This document shows positions 34,472-43,258 of a DNA stretch of 64,000 nucleotides, piece by piece (within the stretch, counting starts at the first letter, position 1; the number at the start of each line of letters is the position of its first letter). Below the pieces are notes generated by a model, which was given only the letters and a program-made list of their open reading frames with translations, was not told where the DNA came from and searched no databases. The position numbers and the translations under genes were made by a program. Source of the DNA: Planctomycetaceae bacterium (lineage in GTDB: Bacteria; Planctomycetota; Planctomycetia; Pirellulales; Pirellulaceae); the NCBI GenBank assembly GCA_005778405.1, contig SXOA01000132.1, positions 1 to 64,000 on the forward strand, read 5' to 3'.

Positions 34472-35146
34472 CTAATCGATATACTTCGCGTCCGAGTTGA
34501 AATCGAGCGTTTTATCGAAGGCGTAGAAGTCCTTGGCCAGCCGGTGGGCGATTTGCTGCACGAAGAGCTTGCGGAAGTTCACGGCACTTTCGGTGACGTG
34601 AATCTGGCCATGTTCCGGGAACGTAATCTGCGTTTCTTCGATCGTGTGGACCGGCTCATGGGGTTTCGACATGTCATAGACCTTGGCTTCCACGGTGGCC
34701 CGGCCGCGGAGGGTGGTCCCCCCCGGTTCATAGATGCTGATCGGTTTGAGGTCGATGCCGACCACCATGTCCGCCTTGACCCCCTTGGCCACGTCGCGAA
34801 AATCCACCACGTCGTCCCGCTGATTGTCCATCCAGTCGGCAACTTTGCCTTCGGAAATGAGCTTCATGTCCTTGACGTTGGCGGCCAGTTCCTTGCCCAG
34901 CGCTCGGGCCAGGGCCTCGGCGTCCCCTCCCGGTTCGCGGAGGGAGTGAGTGTCGAGGCAGACGATGGCGACTTTTTTTCCTTCCAGGCCGTTGAATTTG
35001 GCGTCGACGCGGCGATCCTGCATCGTCATGACGACTTGCGACAAAAACGTGCAGCCGGCGGAATTGGCCACGAGCCCAGTCAAAGCCCCGAGCCCCAGCA
35101 GCCGCGAGAGGCACAGACGACGCGAAGTGAAAAGAGTCTGGTTCAT
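34472..35146 (-). CDS. lipoprotein of unknown function
   Basis: A 224-residue protein from the ATG at 35146 (MNQTLFTSRRLCLSRLL), with AAAGGA 7 bases upstream. The signal ends LVANSAGC, a lipobox. The mature protein alternates strands and helices (GKKVAIVCLDTHSLREPGGD, KADMVVGIDLKPISIYEPGG, GRATVEAKVYDMSKPHEPVH, FVQQIAHRLAKDFYAFDK). This pattern resembles small periplasmic lipoproteins of the LptE or CsgG-like kind seen in planctomycetes, but no family is claimed. DUF2752 lies 54 bases upstream on the same strand. Confidence 0.6.
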   Translation of the reverse strand: MNQTLFTSRRLCLSRLLGLGALTGLVANSAGCTFLSQVVMTMQDRRVDAKFNGLEGKKVAIVCLDTHSLREPGGDAEALARALGKELAANVKDMKLISEGKVADWMDNQRDDVVDFRDVAKGVKADMVVGIDLKPISIYEPGGTTLRGRATVEAKVYDMSKPHEPVHTIEETQITFPEHGQIHVTESAVNFRKLFVQQIAHRLAKDFYAFDKTLDFNSDAKYID

Positions 35147-35200
35147 TGGCAATCCTTTGCGCTAATCGGATTCGTTGAAGCACTGCTGAGATTGGGTGCG

Positions 35201-35779
35201 TTACAGCGGCCAGCTCAGCCGAATCATCCAGTCCACCACGGACACAAAAACCACCGCCAACCCGACTCCCAGCACGGCCCATTCATTGGGTGGGCAAAGC
35301 AGCCAGCGGCCGCGCAGCCCACATACCAGCATCCACGGTCCCGTCGTCATCGCCACAATGGCCAGCAGGGCTCCGCCGGAATTCGCCTTCATCGAGCCCA
35401 GGACTTGCCCCCGGACCATGTGGGCCCACGAGGTCGTCATCCCACAACTCGGACAGCGAATTCCCACCAACTCCCGAACCGAACAGGGGGGCAAACCGAG
35501 CTGATGGTGTGTTCCCAGCCCCGCCGGATCGGGCGTGAGCCGCGAAGACACCCCCAGCAGCGTGACCAGTACCCCACCCACCAGCACCAGCGGCAGCCGT
35601 TCGTACCATTTCAAGGGAAACGGAAACCACAGCGGTCGGCGGCGCGCAGCGCCATTGGCAATGGAGCTGCCGCCAGTCGGGGGCGGAGGATAGTCGAGGG
35701 GTGGCGAGGCGGGCAAGGGCAGTTTGGGGGAATGACGAAGTTCGAATGACGAATGGCGAATGTGTGGCGAATCAGGCAA
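35201..35779 (-). CDS. DUF2752 membrane protein, start uncertain
   Basis: The DUF2752 core is clear: CSVRELVGIRCPSCGMTTSW (CPxCG motif), followed by GQVLGSMKANSGGALLAIVAM and two more hydrophobic spans. Function unknown. The first 16 or so residues of the frame (PHIRHSSFELRHS) are a translation of the AATGACG repeat at 35731-35762, and the frame opens with TTG at 35779. No ATG occurs before the CPSCG motif, so the true start may be an internal TTG near 35713. The repeat seems to have landed on the original 5' end. Confidence 0.72.
   Translation of the reverse strand: MPDSPHIRHSSFELRHSPKLPLPASPPLDYPPPPTGGSSIANGAARRRPLWFPFPLKWYERLPLVLVGGVLVTLLGVSSRLTPDPAGLGTHHQLGLPPCSVRELVGIRCPSCGMTTSWAHMVRGQVLGSMKANSGGALLAIVAMTTGPWMLVCGLRGRWLLCPPNEWAVLGVGLAVVFVSVVDWMIRLSWPL
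35731..35762. repeat. single AATGACG-type 32-base repeat arm
   Basis: One complete 32-base arm with the same heptamer structure as 4383-4414, and identical to the inverse of 4441-4472 except at one or two places. No inverse partner is recognisable within 100 bases. It lies at the 5' end of the DUF2752 frame. Confidence 0.88.
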
Positions 35780-35786
35780 GTTCAGG

Positions 35787-36614
35787 CTACATCAGCGGTG
35801 GTCCGGCTGGCAGAGGGGCCAGGCTGGATAGCTCGCTTTCTCTCACCACCAGCCGCCGGATGGCGATGGAGCGGCCGGTCGTTTCGTCGATCTCGACAAT
35901 CGTGCCGCAGAGCCGGACGTCGCCCGTGGCCACGTCGAACTGCGTCGGCTGAAAGGTGATGGTCGTTTCCAAGACCCGGTCGTAGTGGCGGCCGAGAATG
36001 CTATCATGCGGGCCCGTCATGCCGACATCGCACTGAAAGGCGGTGCCGCCGGGAAGTATCTGCTCGTCCGCGGTGGTGACGTGCGTGTGCGTTCCCAATA
36101 CCGCCGAAACCTTGCCGTCGAGGTATCGCCCCATCAATTGCTTGTCGCTGGTGGCTTCCGCATGGAGATCGACGACGCGGATCTTCACATCGGCGGGAAT
36201 TTCCGCCAGCACACGGTCAGCCGCCGAGAACGGGCAATCGACGGGCCGCATGAAGACCCGCCCCATCAGGCTGAAGACCGCGACCGGAATGCCCGCTGCT
36301 GATTTCACCACCGCCCACGCCTTTCCCGGCGCTTGCGGTGGGTAATTCGCCGGCTTGACGATGTTCCCTTCTGCTTGCAGCACAGGGCAGATTTCGCTTC
36401 GCCGATAAATGTGGTCCCCCAGCGTGATGCAGTCCACGCCCGCCGCAATCAGCTTCTTGTAAATGCTGGGAGCAATGCCACTGCCATCGGCCGAGTTCTC
36501 GGCATTGGCAATGACGAAATCCAGCCCCTCCCGCCTCCGCAGCCCGGCGAGCGACTGCGTCACAATTTTCACGCCTGGCTTGCCGACGATGTCGCCAATG
36601 AGAAGGATCCGCAT
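35787..36614 (-). CDS. YmdB-family metallophosphoesterase
   Basis: A 275-residue cytosolic protein that begins MRILLIGDIVGKPG, the first metal ligand Asp of the family. ANAENSADGSGI (Asn and Glu ligands), CITLGDHIYRR (GDHxW-like), DLHAEATSDKQLMG, VLGTHTHVTTADEQIL and DVGMTGPHDSILG follow. All di-metal ligands of the YmdB phosphodiesterase are present. B. subtilis YmdB hydrolyses 2',3'-cyclic nucleotides and affects biofilm and sporulation choices. The last 20 residues are not conserved in the family. DUF2752 follows on the same strand. Confidence 0.92.
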   Translation of the reverse strand: MRILLIGDIVGKPGVKIVTQSLAGLRRREGLDFVIANAENSADGSGIAPSIYKKLIAAGVDCITLGDHIYRRSEICPVLQAEGNIVKPANYPPQAPGKAWAVVKSAAGIPVAVFSLMGRVFMRPVDCPFSAADRVLAEIPADVKIRVVDLHAEATSDKQLMGRYLDGKVSAVLGTHTHVTTADEQILPGGTAFQCDVGMTGPHDSILGRHYDRVLETTITFQPTQFDVATGDVRLCGTIVEIDETTGRSIAIRRLVVRESELSSLAPLPAGPPLM

Positions 36615-36648
36615 GGCGTCAGTCTGGCATCTTTCGCCGGCGGAAGCA

Positions 36649-36697
36649 AATGACCAATGTGCTTTAGTTGGTCATTGGGATTTGATCACCGGTCATT
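36649..36697. repeat. AATGACC-type inverted repeat, degenerate
   Basis: AATGACCAA (36649-36657) and its inverse TTGGTCATT (36668-36676) form a small hairpin. A further stretch to 36697 contains the inverse of AAATCCCAATGACC and ends GGTCATT. The layout matches the AATGACx family, with C in the variable position, but one arm is truncated. It lies between the YmdB start and the downstream end of the next gene. Confidence 0.7.
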
Positions 36698-37811
36698 CCC
36701 GACTGGGCAGATACTTCCGATTGAAGATTTCGGGATCGAACGGATCCCGCGGAGCCGCATGGGGTCCGTCCCCTTCGCTCTGGATGTCTTTGACGGAGGG
36801 AGCTCGCGGAGCATTGGGCTTGTCGCTGTCGGTTTTTCCTCCGCCGTTCATGGGAGCGATATTCGGCGGGACTTTGCCGCCGTTCTTCTCCGCGGACGCC
36901 CCCGACTGCGTGAGCAATGTTTCCGCGGGACCGATTGTGGCCGGCAACACCACCGCCTGCGGCTTGGGGGCCAGCAATTTGCCCCAGGCAATCAAATCAT
37001 CAAGCTGGTGCTGGGAACGCTTGTCAAACACGGGAGCCAGCGTATTGCCGTGCCGTTCCTGCGGCATGGTCACCAGGCGGCTTTCGTCGGGGTGGTCCTT
37101 GTCCATGTACTGCAACACGGTGAACAGGTTCCGCTGCGTGAAGCGCTTGGACATCATCTGCCCCGCCGTCGGCCGAAGCAGGTGAAAGTTCGATTTCGCC
37201 GACGGCCCGTGGCAACCGTTCGCCCCGCAGCGATTGATAAGCATCGGCTGAATGGTGACGGAGAACCGCTCCATGCTCCCTTTGGGAAGCTCCGCCAGCG
37301 TCTCTTCCAGCTGCCTGGTGCCGACCGTGGTTGACGACCTGTCCGACTTCGCGCCGCTGGAAACTGGTGCCGCTGCCGCCGTCTTGAGCCGCAGCTCAAT
37401 CTGGGCAATGCGGGCATTTTCCGGCTCGGATTGCCGGGCAAAAGCGACCTGATCTTCCGCCTGCTGCTTGAGGCCATAGCGGAGGCACCACTCGGCGAGC
37501 GCCAAATGGGGTTCGGCTTTCTTATTGGAAAGAAGGGCCGCCTGATAACGGTATGCATCGTCGAGGTCAACGCACTGCGTCTCCACGTCGGCAGCGGGAA
37601 GGCGAACTTCCCCGGACTTGCCCAGCGTCAGCACGAAGTAATCACCCGCTTTCGTGATGCTCCCTTGCATCACATGCCCGTTCTTCAGCAGCAGCACCCC
37701 TTCCCGCGGCGCCAGCGCCGGCCCATCCCCGAGCAACGGGGAATCATCCCCGCGCAGCGGAACAGCAACTAGCACGGCAATGAGGGCCGCCAGCCCGAAT
37801 CGGTAGAACAT
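36693..37811 (-). CDS. exported protein with a CxxxCH heme-like motif
   Basis: A 372-residue protein with a signal peptide (FGLAALIAVLVAVPLRGDDS). Residues 35-75 are a small beta domain (LLLKNGHVMQGSITKAGDYF). A helical repeat stretch follows (LALAEWCLRYGLKQQAEDQV). At about 195 the sequence INRCGANGCHGPSAKSNFHL gives CGANGCH, a CxxxCH spacing, followed by LDDLIAWGKLLAPK, as in planctomycete cytochrome-like PSCyt domains. The C-terminal 100 residues are Pro/Gly/Asn-rich and probably unstructured. Whether it binds heme is not certain. Confidence 0.65.
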   Translation of the reverse strand: MFYRFGLAALIAVLVAVPLRGDDSPLLGDGPALAPREGVLLLKNGHVMQGSITKAGDYFVLTLGKSGEVRLPAADVETQCVDLDDAYRYQAALLSNKKAEPHLALAEWCLRYGLKQQAEDQVAFARQSEPENARIAQIELRLKTAAAAPVSSGAKSDRSSTTVGTRQLEETLAELPKGSMERFSVTIQPMLINRCGANGCHGPSAKSNFHLLRPTAGQMMSKRFTQRNLFTVLQYMDKDHPDESRLVTMPQERHGNTLAPVFDKRSQHQLDDLIAWGKLLAPKPQAVVLPATIGPAETLLTQSGASAEKNGGKVPPNIAPMNGGGKTDSDKPNAPRAPSVKDIQSEGDGPHAAPRDPFDPEIFNRKYLPSRE

Positions 37812-37989
37812 GGCGGCGGGAGAGTAGGCAGGTGCGGAAGGAGGGTCAAGGGCAGAATCTGCAAAACTCGCGCGAATCCACTCGGACGGCTCGCCACGGG
37901 ACTCGCGGCCTACCTTTCTTGGCTCATGCAGGCCGGCTGGAGGGAATTCCTTTCGCGTAAAGACTGCTTCGGAAGGGAGGGTTCACGGT

Positions 37990-39396
37990 TCATTCCGGCG
38001 GTAGGTAAGCCCGTGCGTGGAGGGCTCCCCTTTTCAGTGCGGCCCTGGTCCAGGGGTCTTTGGCGTTGGCCAGGCAGTCCAGGATCGCCCGCCCGCGGAC
38101 GGATTGCAGCCGGTGCTTCATCAGTTCCAGGGCCGTCTCCGTCTTCGGACTGACGGCCAGCAGCGCGCGGCCCGCGGCCTCGAACTGCGGCGGACCGATC
38201 TGCCGAGCTTCCTCGTCCGTCAGTGCCAGATAATCGCGGCAGAGTTTCTCGGTCGCTTCTCCCGGAAGGTGCTGCAGAGCCGGAAAGATGACCATCTTCA
38301 CACGGAAGTCGGTCCACGCGCGCGGGTTCTTGTACTTCGGATCGGCGACCTTCTCTAGCTCTGGGTCGTCCCGCCACAAGGTGAACCGGGCCAGCTCGAC
38401 GGCGCTGGGGGCCTTGAGCAGGATGAGCGCCCTTAGTGCAGTGGCCCCGTCCTGGCCGTGGTACATCCACTCCTTGTGGAGCGCCCGATTGCGGACTCGC
38501 GCCTCCAGGACGGCGAACGCCTCTTTCGACATGACCCGCAATTCAAGCAGCTGATCGGCTGCCCTTGCCAGGTGCAGGATCCGATCAGTGGTGGCCTCGG
38601 TTGTCTCCAAGATCGCCAGCGGGTTTGCTACAACTTCCCGCCTGATCGGCTCGGGATGCAGTTTGCGGGACACCGGCTCCGTCGATAGCTTGCCGAGCCT
38701 TCGACCCAGGGCGACCGCGACTCCACGGGGGTCATCCACGATCACGCCATCACCAGGCATTTTCAGTATCGCCGCGATCGCATCCGGGAACACCTCGCCG
38801 CGATCCAGGTACAGTCCCCCCTTGTAGCGCCGCGGCATATATCGCTCGTCCTTCAGAATCACTCCACCGTGGTCGGTGTTGCAGTAGCCGACGTGGTCCC
38901 ACAGATCCATTTTTGTCAGCAGTTCGGCAATCGCCTTGTCCAAACCGGGCCGCTTGATGTCCAGGTGCATCAGGCCCGCGTGACTGCGGTGCAGCTCGAA
39001 GACCTCGGCCAGCGTTGGGATGCGGCACTGGTCGCCAAATCGGCCTGGGTTGCGGAACCGGAACCGCTGCAATTCGTCCCAAGGCAAATCGGCGACGTCG
39101 CCATAAGCCTGCAGAATATGGTCGAGCATGTCGTCGTGAAAGCAGACGAGCACTCCGTCCTTGGTAATCCGGATGTCAATCTCGTTGCCGTCCCCGCCGA
39201 GTTCGAACGCGGCCCTGTATGCCTCCAAGGTGTTCTCCTGGGCAAACTCGGACGCGCCCCGATGGCAAATGATATCCGTGCCCCCGCGACGCTCGGCGAC
39301 GCGCTCGTGTCGTTGCCTCGCCTCATTCGGCGTCTCGATTGGATCTGCCGCGCCCAACGGGGCGGCGAAGATCAAGAGAGTGACGATATATCTCAT
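37990..39396 (-). CDS. exported glycerophosphodiester phosphodiesterase with a long C-terminal extension
   Basis: A 468-residue protein with a signal peptide (YIVTLLIFAAPLGAAD). The GDPD barrel is marked by ICHRGASEFAQENTLEAYRAAFELG (HRG, E.NT), GNEIDIRITKDGVLVCFHDD (ExD, HDD) and LMHLDIKRPG. It hydrolyses glycerophosphodiesters to sn-glycerol-3-phosphate and an alcohol in the periplasm. After about residue 235 the chain becomes an all-helical extension with repeat-like pairs (TALRALILLKAPSAVELARF, AGRALLAVSPKTETALELM) not part of the usual enzyme. It is the last gene of the cassette with the transporter, nucleotidyltransferase and MetE-like genes. Confidence 0.88.
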   Translation of the reverse strand: MRYIVTLLIFAAPLGAADPIETPNEARQRHERVAERRGGTDIICHRGASEFAQENTLEAYRAAFELGGDGNEIDIRITKDGVLVCFHDDMLDHILQAYGDVADLPWDELQRFRFRNPGRFGDQCRIPTLAEVFELHRSHAGLMHLDIKRPGLDKAIAELLTKMDLWDHVGYCNTDHGGVILKDERYMPRRYKGGLYLDRGEVFPDAIAAILKMPGDGVIVDDPRGVAVALGRRLGKLSTEPVSRKLHPEPIRREVVANPLAILETTEATTDRILHLARAADQLLELRVMSKEAFAVLEARVRNRALHKEWMYHGQDGATALRALILLKAPSAVELARFTLWRDDPELEKVADPKYKNPRAWTDFRVKMVIFPALQHLPGEATEKLCRDYLALTDEEARQIGPPQFEAAGRALLAVSPKTETALELMKHRLQSVRGRAILDCLANAKDPWTRAALKRGALHARAYLPPE

Positions 39397-39466
39397 GTCA
39401 GACGTCTCCCACGCGGATGATGCCGGCGTAATCGACCGTTAAGGTGACTCAGCGCCTCCCCCGTAG

Positions 39467-40528
39467 CTAGCCGTACTTCTCCCGCAGCCGCCTGGCCGCC
39501 TCGACTTCGTTTTTCAGCTTCGTGTAGACTTCGTCGAGGCTCACTTCGGCAGCGCTGCCGGGAGCAAAGCCGCAGTCGGGGTTGAGAGTGATCCGCGAGG
39601 GGGCAACGTGCTTCAGGGCCATCTCGACCCGCTCGACGATCGTATCGGTCGAGTCGATCTGCCCCGGCTGACAGCTCACGCACCCTAGGCCGATCTCAAC
39701 GTGCTCCGGCAGCTGCTTGAAGACCGACATATCGCCGGCCCCCGGAGAGGTGAACTCCATCGTGATGTGGCCGACGTTCAGTCGCGCGAGCTGGCGGAGG
39801 ATTGGATCGTAACTGCCGCGATGGTCAGCCTCGCCGCGGGCCCGCGCCCCGGCCCGCCGGCAGAGGTGCACCGCAAGCTTGACTCCCGAAATGCCGGCGA
39901 CGACCTGATTGTCCATATCAACAGCAAAGTCGGAGGCTTTCTCCGCGTCGTTATATTGCTTGCGCACGGCTGGATCGACGAACAGGCAGAGGTGCGGGTC
40001 ATCGACCTGGATGATCGAAACTCCTTCGCTCTTCAGCAATTCCACTTCGCGGCGGAGGATCGGCACGCAGTCGCGCACAAAGTCTTCCCGTTTGGGATAG
40101 GCCTTGGCCGACTTAACCGGATCCCACATCCGCTCCCCCAGGAGTGCCGGTGCGGGAACGGTCGCTTTGATCTGCCGTTTCGTAAGGGTCTTGAGGTAGC
40201 GGACTTCCTGGGCGATGAAGCCGGGTTTTTTCGGCGAGAGCTTATCCACGACGACCGTCCAGGGCCTGCCATCGGCAGCCTGGCTCAGCTCGAATCCGTG
40301 TGCCAGCTCGGCAATCACGCCGATGTAGCTCTTGCGCCACCACTCGCCGTCCGTGATGACATCCAGGCCGGCGGCCTCCTGCATGGCGACCGCGGCGCGG
40401 ATCGCATTGCCCATCAGTCGCCGGTATTCGTCTCCCTGAATCGGGCAGTCGTCGGCAATCAAGTCCTTCACGAACAGCGGCCGAGGCAGCGAGCCGATGA
40501 CGGAAGTGGGGAAGAGGAGGTTGGGCAT
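39467..40528 (-). CDS. MetE C-terminal-like (cobalamin-independent methionine synthase fold) protein
   Basis: A 353-residue protein. PTSVIGSLPRP at the start and AGLDVITDGEWWRKSY are the usual MetE-like opening. VSIIQVDDPHL supplies the substrate-binding Asp, VKLAVHLCRRAG supplies the zinc ligands His and Cys, and ITLNPDCGFAP supplies the last Cys. It is a stand-alone catalytic half without the N-terminal folate half of MetE, like archaeal or methylthiol-transferring homologues. It may transfer a methyl group onto homocysteine or another thiol. It starts two bases after the nucleotidyltransferase stop, with GAGGA 8 bases upstream, so the pair is coupled. Confidence 0.88.
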   Translation of the reverse strand: MPNLLFPTSVIGSLPRPLFVKDLIADDCPIQGDEYRRLMGNAIRAAVAMQEAAGLDVITDGEWWRKSYIGVIAELAHGFELSQAADGRPWTVVVDKLSPKKPGFIAQEVRYLKTLTKRQIKATVPAPALLGERMWDPVKSAKAYPKREDFVRDCVPILRREVELLKSEGVSIIQVDDPHLCLFVDPAVRKQYNDAEKASDFAVDMDNQVVAGISGVKLAVHLCRRAGARARGEADHRGSYDPILRQLARLNVGHITMEFTSPGAGDMSVFKQLPEHVEIGLGCVSCQPGQIDSTDTIVERVEMALKHVAPSRITLNPDCGFAPGSAAEVSLDEVYTKLKNEVEAARRLREKYG

Positions 40529-40530
40529 GA

Positions 40531-41298
40531 CTATTTTCCTCGATGCTTTGTGAGCCAGTGCTGCCGGGCGTACTCAAAATCCTGCTGCGTATCGACCTCG
40601 ATGTAGCCCCCGGGCGTATCGACGTGGGCGAAACGTTCGCCGGCTTCGATCATTTCCTGGAAGAGAAGGATTTTGTACGCCTTCTCGAAGATGGTCGCTT
40701 CGCGCCATGGCCGGCCGGTGAATGCCGCTTGGGCAGGACGATAGTAGTCCCGCAGCCGCGCCGCCCCTGCCGCGGAGAATTTCGCCACGCCGATGTACTC
40801 GCCGTACGCGTCACTCTCGGGAATCTGCCGATGGACGCGAGTCACGCTGCCATTGGCGACGGTCACCTTCTCGGCGTCGTCCGACGGATGATCGGTTCGC
40901 TGCTCGTAGCGCGCGAGCCAGGCCGTATCCACGCCGAGCGCCATGTCGTCCTTGGCTGCCACGAGTCGCCCAATCACGTCGGCCGTAAACAGGATATCGC
41001 TGTAGCAGCAGATGAACGGTTCATCCATCAAGTCGGCGGCACAAAACAGCGATGCCAGGATATTGTTGTGCTCCCACTGCGTGTTGTGGCGGAACGTGAA
41101 CTGGGGATAGTCGGACTTGACCCTGTCGATCTGGTAACCGCCGATGAAACAGACGTCCTTCAGATCATTTTCGGAAAACGCATCGACTGCCCAGTCGATG
41201 AGCCGCTTGCCTGCAACTTCGGCAAAGCACTTGGGGGCGTCGGCGGTCGTGGGCATCAGTCGTCTGCCGCGGCCAGCGCCGATCACAATCACTCGCAT
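40531..41298 (-). CDS. sugar-phosphate/choline-type nucleotidyltransferase
   Basis: A 255-residue protein starting MRVIVIGAGRGRRLMPTTAD, the GxGxRL motif of nucleotidyltransferases, then PKCFAEVAGKRLIDWAVDAF with the Lys. FICCYSDILFTADVI carries the metal Asp, and VDTPGGYIEVDTQQDFEYARQ ends the fold. It belongs with small NTP_transf_3 enzymes such as LicC (CTP:phosphocholine) and phosphonate cytidylyltransferases; the nucleotide and acceptor are not certain. AAAGGAT lies 6 bases before the ATG at 41298. The start overlaps the transporter end by ten bases. Confidence 0.85.
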   Translation of the reverse strand: MRVIVIGAGRGRRLMPTTADAPKCFAEVAGKRLIDWAVDAFSENDLKDVCFIGGYQIDRVKSDYPQFTFRHNTQWEHNNILASLFCAADLMDEPFICCYSDILFTADVIGRLVAAKDDMALGVDTAWLARYEQRTDHPSDDAEKVTVANGSVTRVHRQIPESDAYGEYIGVAKFSAAGAARLRDYYRPAQAAFTGRPWREATIFEKAYKILLFQEMIEAGERFAHVDTPGGYIEVDTQQDFEYARQHWLTKHRGK

Positions 41299-42947
41299 GC
41301 TTGATCCTTTCGTTCCACCAAAATCATAAGCGTGGCAATCATCGTCAGGCCGTATGAGACCATGGCAATCGCCTGGTCCCAGGTGACCCCGTCCTTCATC
41401 CGCACGTACGACACAAACACCGTCAGCACGCCAGCGGCAGCGACAATGAGGCCGGGCACCGCCACCCACCGCGTGAAAAATGATCCGAGCAGACAGATTG
41501 CCGCTGTTGCGGTGGCAATCGTCAGCGGCAGCGGCTGGCTGCCGCGCGACGCGCTAGCCGTGGCAATTCCCAGCAAAGCGACTGCCGCCAGCTTGGGAAA
41601 CATCGAGGGGAGGACGCCGAGCCGCCTGGACGTGGTGTTCCACATGACGGCGGTAATGGCCGCCCCGGCAAACGCCCAGCCGGCCCAGATATAGATCGCC
41701 ACCTGCCAGCCGCCATGTGCGTCGGCCGAGTAATAGCCCGTGACCACATCCCCCGTCGCCGCCCCCATGTACCCTAGAAAATTGACAAAGCCAGCCGCGG
41801 CTGCGGCCGTGCCCCGGTGAGCGAGATCCGCCGGCGCGGTGCCGACCAGCAGAACCTGCGGCCCATAGACGCAAAAGCCGATCACCACGAGCAGCCCCAT
41901 CGTGGCCAGGGCACTCCAGCCGGCGGCGAAGTGATAAACGAGCGTGAGCGCACCGAGCAGAATCATCAAAAGGCAAATGACCGGGGCGCGGCGGCTGCCA
42001 AAGAACTTGTCGGTCGCCCAGCCCGCCAGATAGGCCCCCGCGGTGGCGCCGATGGCGATGACGACGTATTGCAGGCCCGCCTTGCCCACGCCAACTTTCT
42101 GCGTCTCCATCAGGTGAGTGACGCCCCAATCGAGAAACCCGTAGCGGCAAGCGTTGAGGAGCCCCAGCGCGAGACCGATCAGCCACAGTGCCGGGTTGTA
42201 GAGGGTCCAGTACAAACTGTCGACGAACGAAATCTGCGACTCAGCACGCGACTTGCGAGGCTGGCCGTGCGCCGTTTCTTCTTGATCCGGGGGCACTTCC
42301 CGCAAGAAGAAGAGCATGAACACGCCGGTGGCTGCCAGGAGGATTGCGGGTACATAGAGCGCGGCGCGCCACCCGAGATGCTGCGCCGCCTGACTCGCGA
42401 TGAAGTACGTGAGCCCCAAGGTGATTTGATAGCCGGTGCCGATGAGACCGATCGCGTGCCCGCGTCGCTCGATAGGGACCCAATTAGCCGCGACCCTCAC
42501 GCACGGCGTCCAGCCAAGCGACTGGCAAAAGCCGTTGGTGGCCCACACGAAAAGCAGGAACCAGAAGCCGGCACTCAGGCCGAAGAGCACGTTGAGGGCG
42601 GCCGAGCCAAACATGCCGATCGCCAGCATAACCCGCGGAGATATGCGCTCCGACAACTGGCCGTTGAGGAGTTGCCCGACGCCATAAGCGATTTTTAGCG
42701 ACGCCAAAATCCAGCCGACCTCTTCGCCGACAAGACCCAAGCCCCCCTCCGCCAGTGGCGTTTTCATTCCCGCTGCCGCCGAGGAGATGTTGGTGCGGCA
42801 GAAATAGAAGGCCCCGTACGTCAGCCACAAGGTCCAAAGCACCCCATTTTCGCCAAGCAGGTTCGAGGGACGGGACAGAGGCGGAGACGACACGTCAGCG
42901 GCGGCCGGTGCGGCGCAATCGATTGGCTTGGCGGTCGTCTGTTCCAT
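41289..42947 (-). CDS. MFS transporter of the organophosphate:phosphate antiporter (GlpT/UhpT) type
   Basis: A 552-residue protein from the ATG at 42947 (MEQTTAKPID); a TTG at 42980 would add 11 residues. Twelve spans with LWLTYGAFYFCRTNISSA at the first, SLGWTPCVRVAANWVPIERRGHAIG between spans 4 and 5, and GYMGAATGDVVTGYYSA later match the GlpT/UhpT/PgtP family. That family exchanges phosphate for glycerol-3-phosphate, hexose phosphates or related anions. Two extra hydrophobic segments follow the standard twelve at the C-terminus. First gene of the four-gene cassette. Confidence 0.87.
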   Translation of the reverse strand: MEQTTAKPIDCAAPAAADVSSPPLSRPSNLLGENGVLWTLWLTYGAFYFCRTNISSAAAGMKTPLAEGGLGLVGEEVGWILASLKIAYGVGQLLNGQLSERISPRVMLAIGMFGSAALNVLFGLSAGFWFLLFVWATNGFCQSLGWTPCVRVAANWVPIERRGHAIGLIGTGYQITLGLTYFIASQAAQHLGWRAALYVPAILLAATGVFMLFFLREVPPDQEETAHGQPRKSRAESQISFVDSLYWTLYNPALWLIGLALGLLNACRYGFLDWGVTHLMETQKVGVGKAGLQYVVIAIGATAGAYLAGWATDKFFGSRRAPVICLLMILLGALTLVYHFAAGWSALATMGLLVVIGFCVYGPQVLLVGTAPADLAHRGTAAAAAGFVNFLGYMGAATGDVVTGYYSADAHGGWQVAIYIWAGWAFAGAAITAVMWNTTSRRLGVLPSMFPKLAAVALLGIATASASRGSQPLPLTIATATAAICLLGSFFTRWVAVPGLIVAAAGVLTVFVSYVRMKDGVTWDQAIAMVSYGLTMIATLMILVERKDQACE

Positions 42948-43077
42948 CACCGCATCCAGGCTGAACGGAGTTCGTTTCAAGGGACGGGTGTGAGTGTATC
43001 ATTGGGACCGGGTAATTTCAGCGGGTAAGGCAGTCCCGAACCTCGGGCATAGCTGCCGGACTTCGGATGAGGAAAAG

Positions 43078-43258
43078 GTGCCAGAAATCGGTGTTCGATT
43101 CAAAGCCAATCTTAGAGGCTCAGTTTTGCGGGATGCGCAACTCGATGGAGTCGACTTCTATCTGCTCGACCTGCGTGATGCCCGCATCGACGCCGAACCT
43201 AGAAACCACTTGCTAACCTGCCGGGCGTTTTGGCAGGACCGCCGCCCGGAAAACTTCT
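43078..43258 (+). pseudogene. remnant of a pentapeptide-repeat protein
   Basis: From a GTG at 43078, preceded by GAGGAAAAG, the frame reads PEIGVRFKANLRGSVLRDAQ and then LDGVDFYLLDLRDARID. These are four or five consecutive A(N/D)Lxx-like pentapeptides, followed by AEPRNHLLTCRAFW, which resembles the end of such proteins. The frame then runs into the antisense of the next gene without a stop, so it looks like a broken 3' part or remnant. Otherwise the 311-base gap between the transporter and the oxidoreductase shows nothing. Confidence 0.4.

Noticed and set aside
34445-35749. A 434-residue plus-strand frame across the lipoprotein and DUF2752 genes
   Set aside because: It spans two real genes and their intergenic gap in antisense, and its composition (His, Gln, Arg, Pro) is that of a shadow.
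41299-41469. Longer start for the nucleotidyltransferase
   Set aside because: The extension lies within the transporter gene in another frame and is not similar to any N-terminus; the ATG at 41298 has a good ribosome-binding site.
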